From NCBI RefSeq assembly GCF_003605385.1, contig NZ_QYTV02000018.1:1-32688 (forward strand): a DNA stretch of 32,688 nt. The letters are read 5' to 3'. Source of the stretch: Siminovitchia acidinfaciens. GTDB taxonomy: Bacteria > Bacillota > Bacilli > Bacillales > Bacillaceae_C. The number at the start of each line of letters is the position of its first letter. The first letter of the stretch is position 1. The translations under genes were made by a program, and so were the position numbers. This document shows positions 13,577 to 20,840 of the stretch, piece by piece. The notes beneath the pieces are model-generated. The model worked only from the letters and a program-made list of their open reading frames with translations, had not been told where the DNA came from and did no database searches.

Positions 13577-14596
13577 TCAATTATAAGATTGAGCCAATTC
13601 GAGCAGGTCACCGAACTCTGCTTTATATTTCTCGTATACAGGAGCGAGTTGTTCAACAAACTCTTTCTTTTGATCTGATGATAATTCGTTAATTTCCATA
13701 TGGTCTGACACTACATCATATGAATCTTTAACTTCTTCAAAGGCTAATGGTCTTTGGTATTCGGTAAAAGTTTCAGCGGCTTCAGTTAGTGCCTTTTGTA
13801 ATTCTTCGGGTAAACCAGTAAAGAAATTATCATTAATAAGTAGAACTTCACCGGTATAAACATGATTAGAAATAGTTAAATAATCTTGTACTTCATAAAA
13901 GTGGTCTTTGTCGATAAGATTCAACGGAGTCTCCATTGCATTAAAAACATTTTGTTGTAATGCAGAATAAACTTCTCCATAAGCAAATGGTGATGCGTTA
14001 GCACCCAATTCGTTGAAACTATCAATATGAAGGGGATTTTCTTGAACTCTGAACTTCAATCCTTTCAAATCTTCTACCTTTTCAATAGGACCTTTGTTAT
14101 TCGTAATTTGACGCATACCTGCTTCTCCCCAGCTTAGTCCTCTAAGACCGAGAGGCGGTAAAGTGTCCAAAAGTTGTTCTCCTAATTCACCATCCAGCGC
14201 TGCACGTGCATTCTCAACCTCATCAAAAAGGAATAGAGAATCAAGGACCATAAAATCCTTACTAAACCCAGCTAATGCTGCTGTAGGCGGAACGGTCATC
14301 TCAATATTTCCATTTTGAACCGCCTCAATTGCTTCACGATCAGAGGCATATAAGGTCGCACCAGAGAAAACTTCAATTTGTAATTGGCCATTTGATTTTT
14401 CCTCTGCCACCTCTTTGAATCTCATTAACCCTTCGTGCATACTTGAATCTTCCTGAAGTCCGTTGTTGATTGTAATTTTGTACTTATTCTTTCCTCCGCT
14501 TCCGCCTTCGTTTGAAACTGCTTCTGATTTTCCACAGGCTGCCATCACGATCAGCGAGATAATTGAAATGAGTAACATCAAATGTTTTTTCTTCAT
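13577..14596 (-). CDS. dctP: TRAP transporter substrate-binding lipoprotein DctP
   Basis: A 339-residue extracytoplasmic solute receptor. The signal peptide ends in a lipobox (VMAAC, Cys21), giving a membrane-tethered binding protein as normal in Gram-positives. The mature part shows the DctP pattern: DSSMHEGLMRFKEVAEEKSN near the start, FSGATLYASDREAIEAVQNG, and LKGLKFRVQENPLHIDSFNE, whose Arg usually bonds the substrate carboxylate, followed by AYGEVYSALQQNVFNAMETP. Substrates are therefore expected to be carboxylic acids. GAGGAGG precedes the ATG. Second gene of the aminotransferase-dctPQM unit. Confidence 0.92.
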   Translation of the reverse strand: MKKKHLMLLISIISLIVMAACGKSEAVSNEGGSGGKNKYKITINNGLQEDSSMHEGLMRFKEVAEEKSNGQLQIEVFSGATLYASDREAIEAVQNGNIEMTVPPTAALAGFSKDFMVLDSLFLFDEVENARAALDGELGEQLLDTLPPLGLRGLSWGEAGMRQITNNKGPIEKVEDLKGLKFRVQENPLHIDSFNELGANASPFAYGEVYSALQQNVFNAMETPLNLIDKDHFYEVQDYLTISNHVYTGEVLLINDNFFTGLPEELQKALTEAAETFTEYQRPLAFEEVKDSYDVVSDHMEINELSSDQKKEFVEQLAPVYEKYKAEFGDLLELAQSYN

Positions 14597-14620
14597 TGTT
14601 TCCTCCTCAAATGGGTTGTA

Positions 14621-15745
14621 TTATCTTTCGGTAAGTATTTGTTCCAATACAGTGAAAAAATGTTCATTTTGCGCTGCTGTTCCGATGCTGATCCTTGCGT
14701 GCTCAGGGTATCCCCATGGTGCGCATGGACGAATAATGAAACCTTTTTTTAATAAGTTATTGGCTAAACGTGATGAATCTTGCTTCATGTTGACAAAAAT
14801 GAAATTCGTATGCGTTGGTTCTGCCTCAAATCCTAGCGAATGAAGTTTTTCAATCATCTTTGTCATTTCGCGTCGATTCTCGCATAAAACTTTGCCAATA
14901 TACTCGTAGTCATCAATAGCAGCAACCGCAGCAGCTTGTGCAATTCTGTTACATGCAAACGGCTCGCGTACTGTCAATAACGGTTCTATAAGTTCTTCGC
15001 TTGCCACGGCGTATCCCACCCGCATGCCGGCCAATCCGTATAATTTTGAAAAAGTCCGAATGGAAATAACCGGAAAGCCTTCCTTTATGTACTCAACTCC
15101 TGTTGCATAACTTTCGTGTGTGACAAACTCAATATAAGCTTCATCCAGCACTGGAATGACGTGTCCTGGCAAACGGTTAAGAAAATCACGCAGCTTGTCC
15201 TCATCGACAATAGTCCCGGTCGGGTTATTCGGATTGCACACAATGGCAAGTTTTGTTTTTTCAGTAATTGCTTCAAGCATCATTTCAAGATCAAAGACGA
15301 AGTCGTCAGACGTTGGAACCTCGACTGTAGTTCCTCCCATCAGCAGGGTGTTTTTGCTATACTCCGAAAAAGTCGGGGTGCAATAGACCACTTCATCCCC
15401 GGGATTTACATAAGATGCGATTAAAAGATTAATAATATTGTCTGCACCATTAGCAACAACATAGCTGCCAGGATCAATCCCATGGAGTTCCCCAAGCCTT
15501 TCGCGTAAAGTCGTGCATGTGGAGTCTGGATACAAATGCCCATCCTGGATTTCTTTTTTCATCGCCTCTATTGCTTTTGGAGAAGGTCCGAAAGGGCTTT
15601 CATTTGATGCAAGGCGAATAACCTTATGCAAATGATATTCTTTTTTAGTCTCTTCAATCGATTTGCCTGGAATATAGGCATCCAACTTTTTTACCTGTTC
15701 CCGCCAAAAACTTTTAGAACTTTCTTTTGTTAGACTTTTGTACAT
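14621..15745 (-). CDS. hisC: HisC-like PLP-dependent aminotransferase
   Basis: A 374-residue class I/II aminotransferase closest to histidinol-phosphate aminotransferase. It has ASNESPFGPSP at 46-56, NPNNPTGT at 171-178, DEAYIEF at 201-207 and Lys234 in TFSKLYGLAGMRVGY as the PLP Schiff-base residue; the terminal ARISIGT holds the carboxylate-binding Arg. Length matches HisC, but no other his genes are nearby and it lies 24 bp before dctP in one operon, so it may act on the 2-oxo acid formed from the imported substrate rather than in histidine synthesis (HisC-type enzymes are often promiscuous toward aromatic and other oxo acids). GGGAG precedes the ATG; a 120-nt leader separates it from the predicted promoter. 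Confidence 0.85.
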   Translation of the reverse strand: MYKSLTKESSKSFWREQVKKLDAYIPGKSIEETKKEYHLHKVIRLASNESPFGPSPKAIEAMKKEIQDGHLYPDSTCTTLRERLGELHGIDPGSYVVANGADNIINLLIASYVNPGDEVVYCTPTFSEYSKNTLLMGGTTVEVPTSDDFVFDLEMMLEAITEKTKLAIVCNPNNPTGTIVDEDKLRDFLNRLPGHVIPVLDEAYIEFVTHESYATGVEYIKEGFPVISIRTFSKLYGLAGMRVGYAVASEELIEPLLTVREPFACNRIAQAAAVAAIDDYEYIGKVLCENRREMTKMIEKLHSLGFEAEPTHTNFIFVNMKQDSSRLANNLLKKGFIIRPCAPWGYPEHARISIGTAAQNEHFFTVLEQILTER

Positions 15746-15864
15746 TTCATGCTCCCTTCTGTCAGCTAATTAAATATCGAGAAGAATTTCCAATATTTAT
15801 ACTTATTAAACGATATTTTTTTATAAAAAAACTAATATTTTGGGAGTAGAGCAAAAATTTACAC

Positions 15865-15893
15865 AATATAACAAAAAACTTAGTAAAAATCAA
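15865..15893 (-). promoter_or_regulatory. SigA-type promoter of the hisC-dctPQM operon
   Basis: On the minus strand TTGATT (plus 15888-15893) and TATATT (plus 15865-15870) are spaced by 17 bp in a strongly AT-rich region, about 120 bp before the aminotransferase start. No SigL-type -24/-12 motif was seen. Confidence 0.5.
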
Positions 15894-15997
15894 TAACAAT
15901 TAGCTGTAATAAATAGCCACAAAATTAGTATAAGAACAATATAGTAAACACATTTATTCAATCCTTGATCCTCTATCGCGCTATCGAATGGTAGCCC

Positions 15998-16042
15998 CTT
16001 CATGAAAGTACAGAGGTGAATCGTTTCAGTACTTTCATGAAG
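15998..16042. repeat. 14-bp perfect inverted repeat upstream of the TRAP operon
   Basis: CTTCATGAAAGTAC (15998-16011) and GTACTTTCATGAAG (16029-16042) flank a 17-nt loop, without a T-run on either side. It lies about 105 bp upstream of the predicted promoter of the operon. Each arm contains the self-palindrome TTCATGAA, so four half-sites are present; a regulator operator is plausible. The rest of the 507-bp gap (16043-16252) shows no gene I recognise. Confidence 0.55.
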
Positions 16043-16252
16043 AGGATAATAATTTTATATCTAGTGATTTAGCTTGCAATCTCCTTTTAGCACCTTCGTG
16101 GTATTTCAGGCGGGGTAACTTTCATAGGCTGAGTGATTTTACAGTTTTTGACCTAGACACTTCTCCTTCATAATGCGAGCTTCAGTTTTATTATTTTTGC
16201 CAAGGTCCCCCATGAGCCTGTCATGGTTCACTCTGTGAAAGAACTACTAGTT

Positions 16253-17248
16253 TTAAACATTCAAGGCTATTAACACCTGGGGATTCAAAGTGCCTTCCAC
16301 TTCCCGGCCATCCAGTATGTCAATGATATTTTGGCAGGTTTTGCTTTTTAATTCATAAATTGCATCATCAGATATATAGGCAGAGTGCGGGGTAATAAAC
16401 ACTTCGTCTAGATGAAGCAGCGGATCATTGAATACCGGCGGCTCATTTACCAATACATCCAGTCCGGCACCCGCAATATGCTCCTCCAGGATTGCTTGGC
16501 GTAAGCCTTCTTCGTCAAGGAGACCGCCCCTGCTGGTATTGACGATAAATGCGCCTTTTGGCATCTTCTTGAGTTCCTCATAACCGATGATATTTCTGGT
16601 TTCATTCTTTAATGACACATGCATGGTCAAAATGGTAGACCGCTCCAGAAGCTCGTCAAACGTGACCCTTTCAATCGAATATCTGTCAAAGACTTCCTGA
16701 GAACTATTCGAATCATGTGCGATTAGGCTAACCCCGAAAGAACTGAGCTTTTTTGCCACCTTGCTTCCAATTCTTCCAAGCCCGAGAAGTCCGACCGTAT
16801 GTTTGTTAAAACGCTGAATCGGCTGGGTATTCACTGGATCCCATTTCCCATTTTGGATTTGTCGGTTATAAGCCGGGAAACGACGGGCCAGTGAAAGAAT
16901 ATGGGTGATGGTGTGGTCGGATACCTCCTCCGAACAATAATCCGACACATGGGTGACAACGATGCCTTTTTTGGTAGCAGCATCCACATCGATGTGGTTA
17001 TAACCGACTCCAGAAGCCGAGATGACTTTGCAGGCATCCAATTGATTAATCAGTTCTGCCTGACACAAAAACCCTACTTGTGCTACGACGCCATCAGCAT
17101 ATGGCGCATACTGCGGAAGATCCTTTTCCAGATTTTCAGAACGCGTCACTTTCACCTCGAACCCATTTTGTTCATACAATTCCTTTTCAATACTGTGATC
17201 CGTCCATTCATCATCCAGAATCCAAACTAGTCTATTACCATCTTTCAT
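16253..17248 (-). CDS. D-isomer-specific 2-hydroxyacid dehydrogenase
   Basis: A 331-residue NAD-dependent dehydrogenase of the D-2-hydroxyacid/phosphoglycerate dehydrogenase family. It has GLLGLGRIGSKVA at about 153-165 (NAD fold), catalytic Arg240 in NTSRGG, Glu269 in VNEPP and His288 in TPHSAY, the full Arg-Glu-His triad. The acceptor loop SASGVGYNHID matches C-terminal-binding-protein-like or glyoxylate/hydroxypyruvate-type enzymes. It reduces a 2-oxo acid or oxidises a D-2-hydroxy acid; substrate unknown. GGGAGG precedes the ATG. It is about 500 bp upstream of the hisC-dctPQM operon on the same strand, so it is a separate but probably functionally linked unit. Confidence 0.88.
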   Translation of the reverse strand: MKDGNRLVWILDDEWTDHSIEKELYEQNGFEVKVTRSENLEKDLPQYAPYADGVVAQVGFLCQAELINQLDACKVISASGVGYNHIDVDAATKKGIVVTHVSDYCSEEVSDHTITHILSLARRFPAYNRQIQNGKWDPVNTQPIQRFNKHTVGLLGLGRIGSKVAKKLSSFGVSLIAHDSNSSQEVFDRYSIERVTFDELLERSTILTMHVSLKNETRNIIGYEELKKMPKGAFIVNTSRGGLLDEEGLRQAILEEHIAGAGLDVLVNEPPVFNDPLLHLDEVFITPHSAYISDDAIYELKSKTCQNIIDILDGREVEGTLNPQVLIALNV

Positions 17249-17395
17249 CAGTATTCCTCCCTCTTAATTTTATATTTTTCAGGTGCCGCTTCGCTGTACA
17301 AGCGATGCAAGTGTCCTGGTATATAATTGTGTGTTTCACAGGTTGCACCTCCGATGGATCTTTATTTCAATAGAATGAGCTTATGAACGGACTTC

Positions 17396-17674
17396 CTATC
17401 TTCTTTTCCTGTGAAGAGGCTGCCCCTTTGCACTGGGACCTACAAGAATCTTTGAATTACTCACTGCGACAGGTGCTTCTTCGAAACTGAATGCAATCAG
17501 TTGCCTTTCCATCATAGGTGCAAGTATATCCCGCCACATGGAATCCTTATATATTCTCTCCATTTGGGAGTTCACCAGGATCCAATCCACTTTGTCCCCT
17601 AGTACACACTCATACCAACGCTTCAAGCTCTCCTTCGTTGAAATGTTTTGAAAATTCCATAACCCATTTATAAC
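17396..17674 (-). pseudogene. Fragment of an unrecognised gene
   Basis: A 93-codon minus-strand frame without an initiation codon at its beginning reads NGLWNFQNISTKESLKRWYE, then VDWILVNSQMERIYKDSMWR and ends at 17396. The composition and charged helices look like genuine protein. A TTG at 17626 has AAGGAG only 3 nt away and is not a convincing start. It is best read as the C-terminal part of a lost gene upstream of the hydroxyacid dehydrogenase. I do not recognise the family. Confidence 0.35.
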
Positions 17675-18104
17675 TCATGCCTTGTGAAAACCTAAAGAGT
17701 TTTCAAGAACCACGCTAAAAAAATTTATCATATAGCAAGATATTGTATCTTTGGTGAACCATAGGTTTGATGTTTTCACTTTCGGCCAAGAGCAACAATG
17801 AATGATGCTGCAGGACAGTGGATTAAAGACAGAAAGTATTACTTAGTAATAAAAATTCAACAAATTGGAAATTAGAGCGGTTACAATAGTCTAAGTTTTT
17901 TTACGAAAAACCGATTAATTACACATAGAAACTAGTGCTAAGAACAATGTTGTGGATTGTGCATTGGCCACTATAGGGGATAAAATAATCAGATTACCCG
18001 CACAAAAAAAGAATCGCCCAAAAGGCAATGAGAAAAGAAGGCACAGGGCATACTAGCTCATTTTAAGGATGAAGAGCCTTTTATAGTGCCGCTTTATGGC
18101 CAAA
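17675..18104. other. 430-bp gap without a recognisable gene
   Basis: Short frames on both strands are broken by stops. An A-rich plus-strand stretch near 17985-18060 translates as basic sequence (IIRLPAQKKNRPKGNEKRRH) but has no start signal. I see no RNA gene or repeat. Confidence 0.5.
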
Positions 18105-18108
18105 ACAT

Positions 18109-18137
18109 AAAAAAACATGCAGAGTTTTCTCTGCATG
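18109..18137 (-). terminator. Terminator of the methyltransferase gene
   Basis: CATGCAGAG (18116-18124) and CTCTGCATG (18129-18137) form a perfect 9-bp stem with a 4-nt loop; on the minus strand it is followed by seven U residues. It lies 28 bp beyond the stop codon at 18165. Confidence 0.85.
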
Positions 18138-18164
18138 CTCCTCAAAATAATGTTAGATCTATTG

Positions 18165-18761
18165 TTATTTAATAAGTATCAATTGGATGACATGCGCCAA
18201 TCCAGTATGTAGCCGCCCTTCCTCTCGCATCCGTTCACCGCAAAAGAAATGGACAACACGGTGCCCATCACACCACTCAAGTATCTCCTTTGGATTATAG
18301 AGCATGTCTGCCTCACGGGGACCGCCCGTACCGTACTCCAGCTGCTCTTTAGAATAAACCTCCAGCATAACGATACCGCCCGGCTTCACAGCTTTCAGCA
18401 TTTTTTCAAACACCTTCCTTTGGCCTTCACCATAAAAATGGCCGAACACCATCACTGCCGCATCAAATGCTCCGGTATCCACTTCATATTCCAGGAGGTC
18501 CACCTTTTTCGTTCGTACCTCGACACCACTTTTCTCAGCCAGCTTCTGCGTTTTCTCCAGGCCGCTTTCCGCATAGTCCCAAGCCGTCACGTCATGTCCC
18601 TGCTTGGCCAGAAAAACGGCATTCCGGCCTTCTCCTTCCGCAAAACAAACAACAGACGTGCAGTTCTTCAGCCGACCAGCTTCACTCCTGATAAAATCAT
18701 TTGGTTCTTCACCATAAATATATTCTTCCGTATCAAAACGTTCATGCCATTTATTACCCAA
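18165..18761 (-). CDS. Class I SAM-dependent methyltransferase (TehB-like)
   Basis: A 198-residue protein with the Rossmann-type methyltransferase core. Motif I reads VVCFAEGEGRNAVFLAKQG at about 37-56, the acidic motif II residue is in VTAWDYAESGL, motif post-II is KKVDLLEYEV, and FDAAVMVFGHFY is motif IV. The opening WHERFDTEEYIYGEEPNDFI is typical of small TehB/tellurite-resistance-like methyltransferases. The start is a TTG with GGAGG 8 nt upstream. It is 13 bp downstream of another methyltransferase gene on the same strand, so the two form a pair. Substrate unknown. Confidence 0.85.
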   Translation of the reverse strand: MGNKWHERFDTEEYIYGEEPNDFIRSEAGRLKNCTSVVCFAEGEGRNAVFLAKQGHDVTAWDYAESGLEKTQKLAEKSGVEVRTKKVDLLEYEVDTGAFDAAVMVFGHFYGEGQRKVFEKMLKAVKPGGIVMLEVYSKEQLEYGTGGPREADMLYNPKEILEWCDGHRVVHFFCGERMREEGRLHTGLAHVIQLILIK

Positions 18762-18774
18762 TTTTAGCCCTCCT

Positions 18775-19380
18775 TCAAGTCATTCGAAAAATTAAAATCC
18801 GCTCATTATCATTCCGTTCATATAAATAATCAAGCCGCACTTCTTCCACGAGCTGGAACTGTGTGTGGTTCATCAAATAGTACAGATACTCATTGGAAGG
18901 GTAATACAAAATCAATTCAATCTTACGAGGATGTTTTTCGCCGGACTCCATTATATGCTGTACAACGGTCATAAATATTTGCACTGAGAATGGATTGAAA
19001 AAGAAAAAGACATTATCCTGTGAGCGTATGTCATATTCCTGTGCAAGTACACAATGAAATCCGACGGTGCCCTTTCGTCGCCTTGCCTTCTTGCTGTAGC
19101 TCGCTTTGTTTTTAAGAGCATCTTCATACAATGCGGGGTTCATCTCAATCCCGACTGCAGAAGCCTGAAAATGATGATTCACATAAAAAGGCACCCTTCC
19201 CTTACCGCACCCCATATCAACCAGGCAGTCATCCGCGGATAGCTTATAGCGGGAAAATAATTGGTCCAGTGCGGCATAAGGGGTCGGCTCATATGGATGG
19301 TAATGGACCTGTGACGGTGAAACCTCACGTTCCCCCGTTGTCTTTATAGATAAAAGTTTATCGTATTTAAAATCGATCAT
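18775..19380 (-). CDS. SAM-dependent methyltransferase
   Basis: A 201-residue protein with motif I DCLVDMGCGKGRVPFYV and following acidic residue in AVGIEMNPALYEDA, then VFFFFNPFS at the motif IV position, which is Asn-Pro-Phe as in many N- or O-methyltransferases. The start at 19380 is chosen because GGGAG lies 7 nt upstream; the open frame continues 35 codons further but runs through the terminator of the preceding gene, so that extension is not real. First gene of a two-methyltransferase unit. Substrate unknown. Confidence 0.8.
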   Translation of the reverse strand: MIDFKYDKLLSIKTTGEREVSPSQVHYHPYEPTPYAALDQLFSRYKLSADDCLVDMGCGKGRVPFYVNHHFQASAVGIEMNPALYEDALKNKASYSKKARRRKGTVGFHCVLAQEYDIRSQDNVFFFFNPFSVQIFMTVVQHIMESGEKHPRKIELILYYPSNEYLYYLMNHTQFQLVEEVRLDYLYERNDNERILIFRMT

Positions 19381-19439
19381 AGGCCAGCTCCCATTCCTCA
19401 GACATAACTCCCTACTGAACATTTTACGCCACAAAGCGT

Positions 19440-19470
19440 AAAAAAACCTCCGGAATATTTTCCGAAGGTT
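19440..19470 (-). terminator. Terminator of the acidic lipoprotein gene
   Basis: On the minus strand AACCTTCGGAA pairs with TTCCGGAGGTT (11 bp, one U-G) around a 4-nt loop, then seven U residues. It is 12 bp after the stop codon at 19482. Confidence 0.88.
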
Positions 19471-19481
19471 AGTAGTGTAAT

Positions 19482-20690
19482 TCACTCTGCTCTTTTTGTA
19501 ACTTTATATGAACCATTGAATAGACCCCAGCCCATTCCATCGTTGTTAATTTTCACTTTGATGATTGGCCCCTCTCCAGTTAGGTCAACTGTCACCTCTC
19601 CAGATCCATTCCATCCGTCTTCATCATATGTAAAGCTGCCAACACCATTTTCAAATACTACCTGACCCTCAACATCTGCAATCTGCCTTGCCCCAACGGA
19701 CATATAAGCTACTCGAACCGTTGCCTGGCCGCCTTCGACATTTTGAATGTCAACCATCATATAAGGTGTTTCCTCTGACCGTCCCGGCTCCTCCCATAAC
19801 CCAGAAAACTTTCCAATTTCACTGGATGAGGCCTCAGCTTGTACTGTTTCCGGTTCTTTTTCTTCCTCAAATCCTTCTTCCTCTTCAGTATCTTCCTCAA
19901 TTGGAGATTCCACTACCGTTTCTTCCGGTGCCTCTTTATATTTTTCGATTAGATTATAATTAAAAGTTCCGTCATTCTTATGAATCGCCCAATAAAAATC
20001 ACCTTGCTTCACAACAAAGTAATCACCAGTCTCCTCAATTAATTCAACATTCTCCCCGCCTCCGTATTGAGCGGCCAAAAACGCTTCGACATCCTCAAAG
20101 GTCAATTCGAGGCTTTCCTCCTCCGGAGTAATACGTTTGACATCGTTTAGCTTCCATTCTTCGTTTTCTTTTATGTATTCCACTGTCCTTTTACCTCTGG
20201 ATAAGCCGTCATCAATATTCGTAATCAAGTATGAAATAATGAACCGGTCTTCCTTCTGCTCAATGAGCTGATGACTAATTCCATGGTCCCAAAATAAAGT
20301 GTCTGGAACTGAGTCACATTCACACCAATTGGCCGTCATCCAGATGGGGACCTGCAACTCCATCCCCGGTTCCGTCACCAGATCTTTTAACCGTTCCTTT
20401 ACAAGGACTTTAGCTTGATCATATTTTTCTTTGTCGCTTTCAGGTTCAAAAATCCACTCCTGGTGAAACCAGTCAGTCTTCTCACCTTGAAGGTCTTTTA
20501 GTTGTTTACTTATTTCCTCCATATTACGTTCTACAATTTCCTGTGCTTCTTCCACGCTTAATTGAACAGCTTCTTCCTTTTCTTCAATTTCTTCAGCTCC
20601 GGCTTCAGGCTCTTCTACAGCTGCTTCCTTTGCCTCGCACCCCATTAGAAACAACAGGATTAAAAAAGCTCCAAACCATCTTTTGTCCAT
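19482..20690 (-). CDS. Acidic lipoprotein of unknown function
   Basis: A 402-residue predicted lipoprotein. Signal peptide MDKRWFGAFLILLFLMGC gives a lipidated Cys18. A Glu-rich linker follows to about residue 45, then a helical region and a globular segment (residues 80-250) with WMTANWCECDS and a repeated HKNDGTFNY-like strand. A second Glu-rich linker (about 265-295) leads to a C-terminal beta-rich domain beginning FSGLWEEPGRSEETPYMMVD, which has the look of a small beta-sandwich or lipocalin-like fold. No family identified. AGGAGG is 9 nt from a GTG one codon upstream (20693), which is an equally likely start. It is transcribed in the same direction as, and just after, the histidine kinase gene, separated by that gene's terminator. 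Confidence 0.7.
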   Translation of the reverse strand: MDKRWFGAFLILLFLMGCEAKEAAVEEPEAGAEEIEEKEEAVQLSVEEAQEIVERNMEEISKQLKDLQGEKTDWFHQEWIFEPESDKEKYDQAKVLVKERLKDLVTEPGMELQVPIWMTANWCECDSVPDTLFWDHGISHQLIEQKEDRFIISYLITNIDDGLSRGKRTVEYIKENEEWKLNDVKRITPEEESLELTFEDVEAFLAAQYGGGENVELIEETGDYFVVKQGDFYWAIHKNDGTFNYNLIEKYKEAPEETVVESPIEEDTEEEEGFEEEKEPETVQAEASSSEIGKFSGLWEEPGRSEETPYMMVDIQNVEGGQATVRVAYMSVGARQIADVEGQVVFENGVGSFTYDEDGWNGSGEVTVDLTGEGPIIKVKINNDGMGWGLFNGSYKVTKRAE

Positions 20691-20795
20691 CACAATCTGC
20701 TTCCTCCTGCTCACATAAGTAAAAATACCCAAATCAAATGTACCATAAGACTGATGCAAAAACTACAAAATTTGAAAAATTCTATAAAATCACCC

Positions 20796-20840
20796 AAAAA
20801 TAAAAACACACAATCCACTTAGAGTTTCTCGTGTGTTTTT
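20796..20840 (-). terminator. Terminator overlapping the kinase stop codon
   Basis: AAAAACACAC (20802-20811) and GTGTGTTTTT (20831-20840) are perfectly complementary. Read on the minus strand the stem includes the last codons of the histidine kinase gene and runs into UUUUUAUUUUU. The 19-nt loop contains the stop codon. Confidence 0.75.

Noticed and set aside
15998-16042. Rho-independent terminator at the inverted repeat
   Set aside because: No run of T follows the stem on either strand.
19381-19485. N-terminal extension of the second methyltransferase
   Set aside because: The extension runs through the terminator of the upstream lipoprotein gene; an ATG with a good ribosome site lies at 19380.
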